Of a DNA stretch of 8,178 bases, positions 6,901-8,178 are shown piece by piece. Source of the stretch: Bacteroidales bacterium M5. Lineage in GTDB: Bacteria; Bacteroidota; Bacteroidia; Bacteroidales; Muribaculaceae. Where the stretch lies: contig LUJP01000010.1 in NCBI GenBank assembly GCA_001689535.1, positions 1-8,178 of the forward strand, written 5' to 3'. How positions within the stretch are numbered: position 1 is the stretch's first letter; each line of letters opens with the position of its first letter. The notes under the pieces were generated by a model. That model saw nothing but the letters and a program-made list of their open reading frames with translations. It did no database searches and was not told where the DNA came from. The position numbers and the translations under genes are program-made.

Positions 6901-8178
6901 ACGAGCGTTGAATGCCCGGAACAATGTCACGAAGTCATACAAGACATTCGCGACACAGCTCAAATCTGCCGGAACGGTCGTTACTGACCTCGGCGGTCGT
7001 GCATCGAAGCTCGCTCGCATATTCTCCGGCGATATTGCAGACAGCATGGATAAGGCACTCGGCTTCATTGATGAAGTCGTGGACGCTGCCGGAGATGTAA
7101 TCTCGGCAATCGGAGATGTCGGCAAGAGCGTGTCGAAAGGTGTTGCGCAGACAGCCGAAGCCGCCGGAACAGCGACACAAGCGACCGCACAAGCGACCGC
7201 CACCTCAATATCGACAGTCGAGAAAGCATCTATCATTCTTACCGTAATCTCTGCCGCTCTGCAAATAGCGACAGCGATAGCGAGCTTGTTCAATGACGAT
7301 GAATCCAAGCAGAAAGAAATCGAGCGACTGCAAGAGCGTATCGACCAACTGCAATGGGAACTTGACAATGCCGACACGGTACGATTCAAAGAGCGCGTAG
7401 GCGATGCCGTCAAGAAACTAAACAGCATCTATCGAGCAACGACCGAGGAAGTGTTACGCTTGCATCTATCCACACAGCAGTATTCAAATTGGTGGGTACG
7501 CACTCTCGGTCAAATGGTGTATCGTAACGAGATTTACGAGAAATCCATTCAGAAGCTCGCAGACGCATACGCCGGAGTCGGATATACCGCTGACAAAGCT
7601 CTCGGCGGCAAAAAATACGAAGAATCACGCAAGCAGATTGAGAACCTTGCCGAGCAACAAATCTTGATTCAACGGCAAATCAATCAAGAGCGCGACAAAA
7701 AAGACACCGACAACGGCAAGATTGAAGATTGGCAACGCCAAATTCAAGAGATAGCTCACGAAATGGCCACTATCATCAACGAGATGTTAGAGGACATTAT
7801 CGGGGGCAGTTCTGCCGACATTTCAAAGCGGCTCGGTGACGCATTCATTGACGCTGCCGCACAAGGCGAAGACGCAATGGAAGCGTGGCACTCGACCGTC
7901 AAGGACATTATCGCCGACATCACGAAACGAATGCTTATATCGAAGCTGATAGAAGAACCTATCGGGCAGATATTCGACAAATACAAGACGAAGTGGTTTG
8001 GCTCTGACGGTCGATTCAAAGGCATTGACAACGTGATAAACTCGATGAACTCTCTATCTTCAGACTTGAACGAAGTCGGCTCAAACTTCATGCAAGTATG
8101 GCAGAATATGCCGGAAGATTGGAAGAAGTGGTTTGCCCCATTAGACGATGCCGAGCGTGAGGGTACGCAGAAAGGAAT
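3989..8178 (+). CDS. Tail tape measure protein (3' end outside window)
   Basis: One open frame of 1396 codons from ATG 3989 (ATGA overlap with the chaperone stop) to the right edge with no stop. It sets tail length and travels with DNA at ejection. In order: an Asp/Glu/Lys/Gln-rich coiled-coil N-terminus (about residues 20-225); a Gly/Ala-rich hydrophobic segment, GLTGLSGAFSAAQGAVGLF (238-256); an Ala/Thr/Asn/Gln low-complexity stretch (313-392); a clear membrane segment (402-427, with STGIGALVVLVG); the block LNDKYGEALGYYDSLEQW (485-502); a glycine linker (612-618); long helical regions; a second hydrophobic segment (1080-1101) followed by a coiled coil; and a conserved-looking region at 1277-1332 (LGDAFIDAAAQGEDAMEAW, then KRMLISKLIEEPIGQIF). 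These blocks match, from memory, Bacteroidales phage tape measure proteins. No lysozyme or peptidase domain is seen in this part. Confidence 0.92.
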   Translation, partial: MNTNDGLSYAARVDTSEYDAALDHMAEKVGGVTSQIEQESARIQQLISSSIPEVDLKFLHDDTPTLNAIGEAYAHIARVIRENNEAVVELQDAYRHVTDEANKYANVPGRGEYVKELRQQRKAIQEVIAARKEVIAAAQAEEKELQKNEKSLVAAANAAEKQANSTQSLRQRIRELTMEAAALRDAEQAQGREIDKTTGRYREIIEELGRLRDIQGDIQAAGNVFANDENQFAGVISGLTGLSGAFSAAQGAVGLFAGENEHLQEIMLKVQSLMAITMGLQQVQQTLNKDSAFSLVTLNSLKQTWNKLIGKSASAQTQEAAATASATAAQNANTTATAENAAVTEAETAAQQANNSVTTAGAGAQATNTTATNAATAAQNAHTGALVAGTAASKAMSIAMRVLKLALISTGIGALVVLVGELVSWIVDLCTAEDEAVKHTQELNKIEEEAAKTYIQEQIALEDNIKACKNFTGSKEQEKKKVKELNDKYGEALGYYDSLEQWERVLTERGPAYCEMLRMKAVQQGLLNKYVEAYVEALEVAHKAENGEFDRSWINPARWFGESNDERRARITKEAQDEADMWKEEMTKQKAELEAFQKENHFDVVHIDPKSGGKGGSGKTFDPKAAAREQRKLLAEYQAEVKKYISDTNNAISQAMIDGMEAGYAKELATIRKNGADRKKAWEQSLLELAGAMRDNAHAIFMTQKGATEEAWENSAQGKRSLQDWVTELLKNKDVANNYTQGLTDIANSVERQLAEVRTKYMNQLIDEFGSYDDKFDKLTIEWAKKINNVAAIAPDLLPKAIDKMEEAFASLKAEDFKKTINWDVVFGDLGNQSLQSLQYSLDKVRTYFNREKDGMSVEQIKTFQEAITAMENEIASRNPFTALHKSFKDISTSKDELVAALDEVATAQSVLNGAESEYRAALLAKNEILGQIETGELAQDCQELADANERVTASEKKLTDAKTKSQQADQRALNARNNVTKSYKTFATQLKSAGTVVTDLGGRASKLARIFSGDIADSMDKALGFIDEVVDAAGDVISAIGDVGKSVSKGVAQTAEAAGTATQATAQATATSISTVEKASIILTVISAALQIATAIASLFNDDESKQKEIERLQERIDQLQWELDNADTVRFKERVGDAVKKLNSIYRATTEEVLRLHLSTQQYSNWWVRTLGQMVYRNEIYEKSIQKLADAYAGVGYTADKALGGKKYEESRKQIENLAEQQILIQRQINQERDKKDTDNGKIEDWQRQIQEIAHEMATIINEMLEDIIGGSSADISKRLGDAFIDAAAQGEDAMEAWHSTVKDIIADITKRMLISKLIEEPIGQIFDKYKTKWFGSDGRFKGIDNVINSMNSLSSDLNEVGSNFMQVWQNMPEDWKKWFAPLDDAEREGTQKG
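4361..4402 (+). repeat. 21-bp tandem duplication in the tape measure gene
   Basis: AGAAGTAATCGCGGC occurs at 4363-4377 and again at 4384-4398, offset by exactly 21 bases. The duplicated unit is seven codons, giving QEVIAAR followed by KEVIAAA (residues 125-138). Seven residues is one coiled-coil heptad, so the duplication lengthens the rod without breaking its register. Confidence 0.8.
4925..5164 (+). repeat. Ala/Thr/Asn/Gln low-complexity segment in the tape measure gene
   Basis: About 80 residues (313-392) are made almost wholly of Ala, Thr, Asn, Gln, Ser and Glu, for example ATASATAAQNANTTATAENA, with the short phrase TAAQNA recurring (AATAAQNA near the end). Codons are varied, so it is a degenerate protein-level repeat rather than a recent DNA tandem array. 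It directly precedes the main membrane segment and is probably an extended helix or flexible spacer. Confidence 0.65.
7177..7200 (+). repeat. Perfect 12-bp tandem repeat in the tape measure gene
   Basis: ACAAGCGACCGC is present twice back to back (7177-7188 and 7189-7200). It encodes the repeated residues T-Q-A-T-A-Q-A-T-A just before the second hydrophobic segment. The unit is four codons, so the frame is kept. This looks like a recent slippage event in a linker that tolerates length change. Confidence 0.75.

Noticed and set aside
6781..7428. A 215-codon minus-strand frame
   Set aside because: Shadow of the tape measure gene. The Ser/Ala/Arg-rich translation mirrors the + strand codon bias and has no gene-like context.
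1..8178. Possible stop-codon reassignment (TAG recoded), as in some gut phages
   Set aside because: No gene in the window contains an in-frame TAG, and all genes end cleanly in TAA or TGA at sensible junctions, so the standard code suffices.

Overview
This window is a stretch of a tailed-phage (siphovirus-like) virion gene cluster. All genes are on the + strand and tightly packed in the usual head-to-tail order. The protein types resemble, from memory, structural modules of phages and prophages of Bacteroidales gut bacteria. The near absence of Shine-Dalgarno sequences ahead of the start codons and a base composition close to 50% G+C fit such a host, but no host gene is present. No integrase, repressor or attachment site is visible, so the window does not say whether this is a free phage or a prophage. 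Every gene end seen is TAA or TGA, and the reading frames fit the standard code.

Layout: the 3' part of a major capsid protein gene (1-924, running in from the left); a small likely head-tail connector (929-1261); a head-closure or adaptor protein (1264-1578); an HK97 gp10-like protein (1578-2072); a likely tail terminator (2069-2479); the major tail tube protein (2484-3074); a 148-base spacer with a hairpin and a tRNA-like gene (3129-3200); a tail assembly chaperone pair made by a -1 ribosomal frameshift (3223-3747 and 3223-3992); and a very large tape measure protein (3989 to the right edge, unfinished, at least 1396 residues). Several junctions overlap by 1 or 4 bases, which suggests one polycistronic message with translational coupling.

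How they work together: the capsid protein forms the head shell. The three or four small proteins close the portal vertex and join it to the tail. The tube protein polymerises around the tape measure protein, which sets tail length. The short and frameshifted chaperones hold the tape measure soluble and recruit tube subunits.

Three points stand out. First, a textbook -1 frameshift signal: a T TTT TTC heptamer, a 5-base spacer and a 10-bp perfect stem. It joins a second reading frame that has no usable start of its own near its 5' end. Second, the tetranucleotide GATC is completely absent from all 8178 bases, although GAT is common; this is the mark of selection against a GATC-specific restriction system. 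Third, the tRNA-like gene has a well-formed acceptor, D and T arms but a non-canonical anticodon loop. It sits in a small cassette bounded by 9-bp direct repeats.
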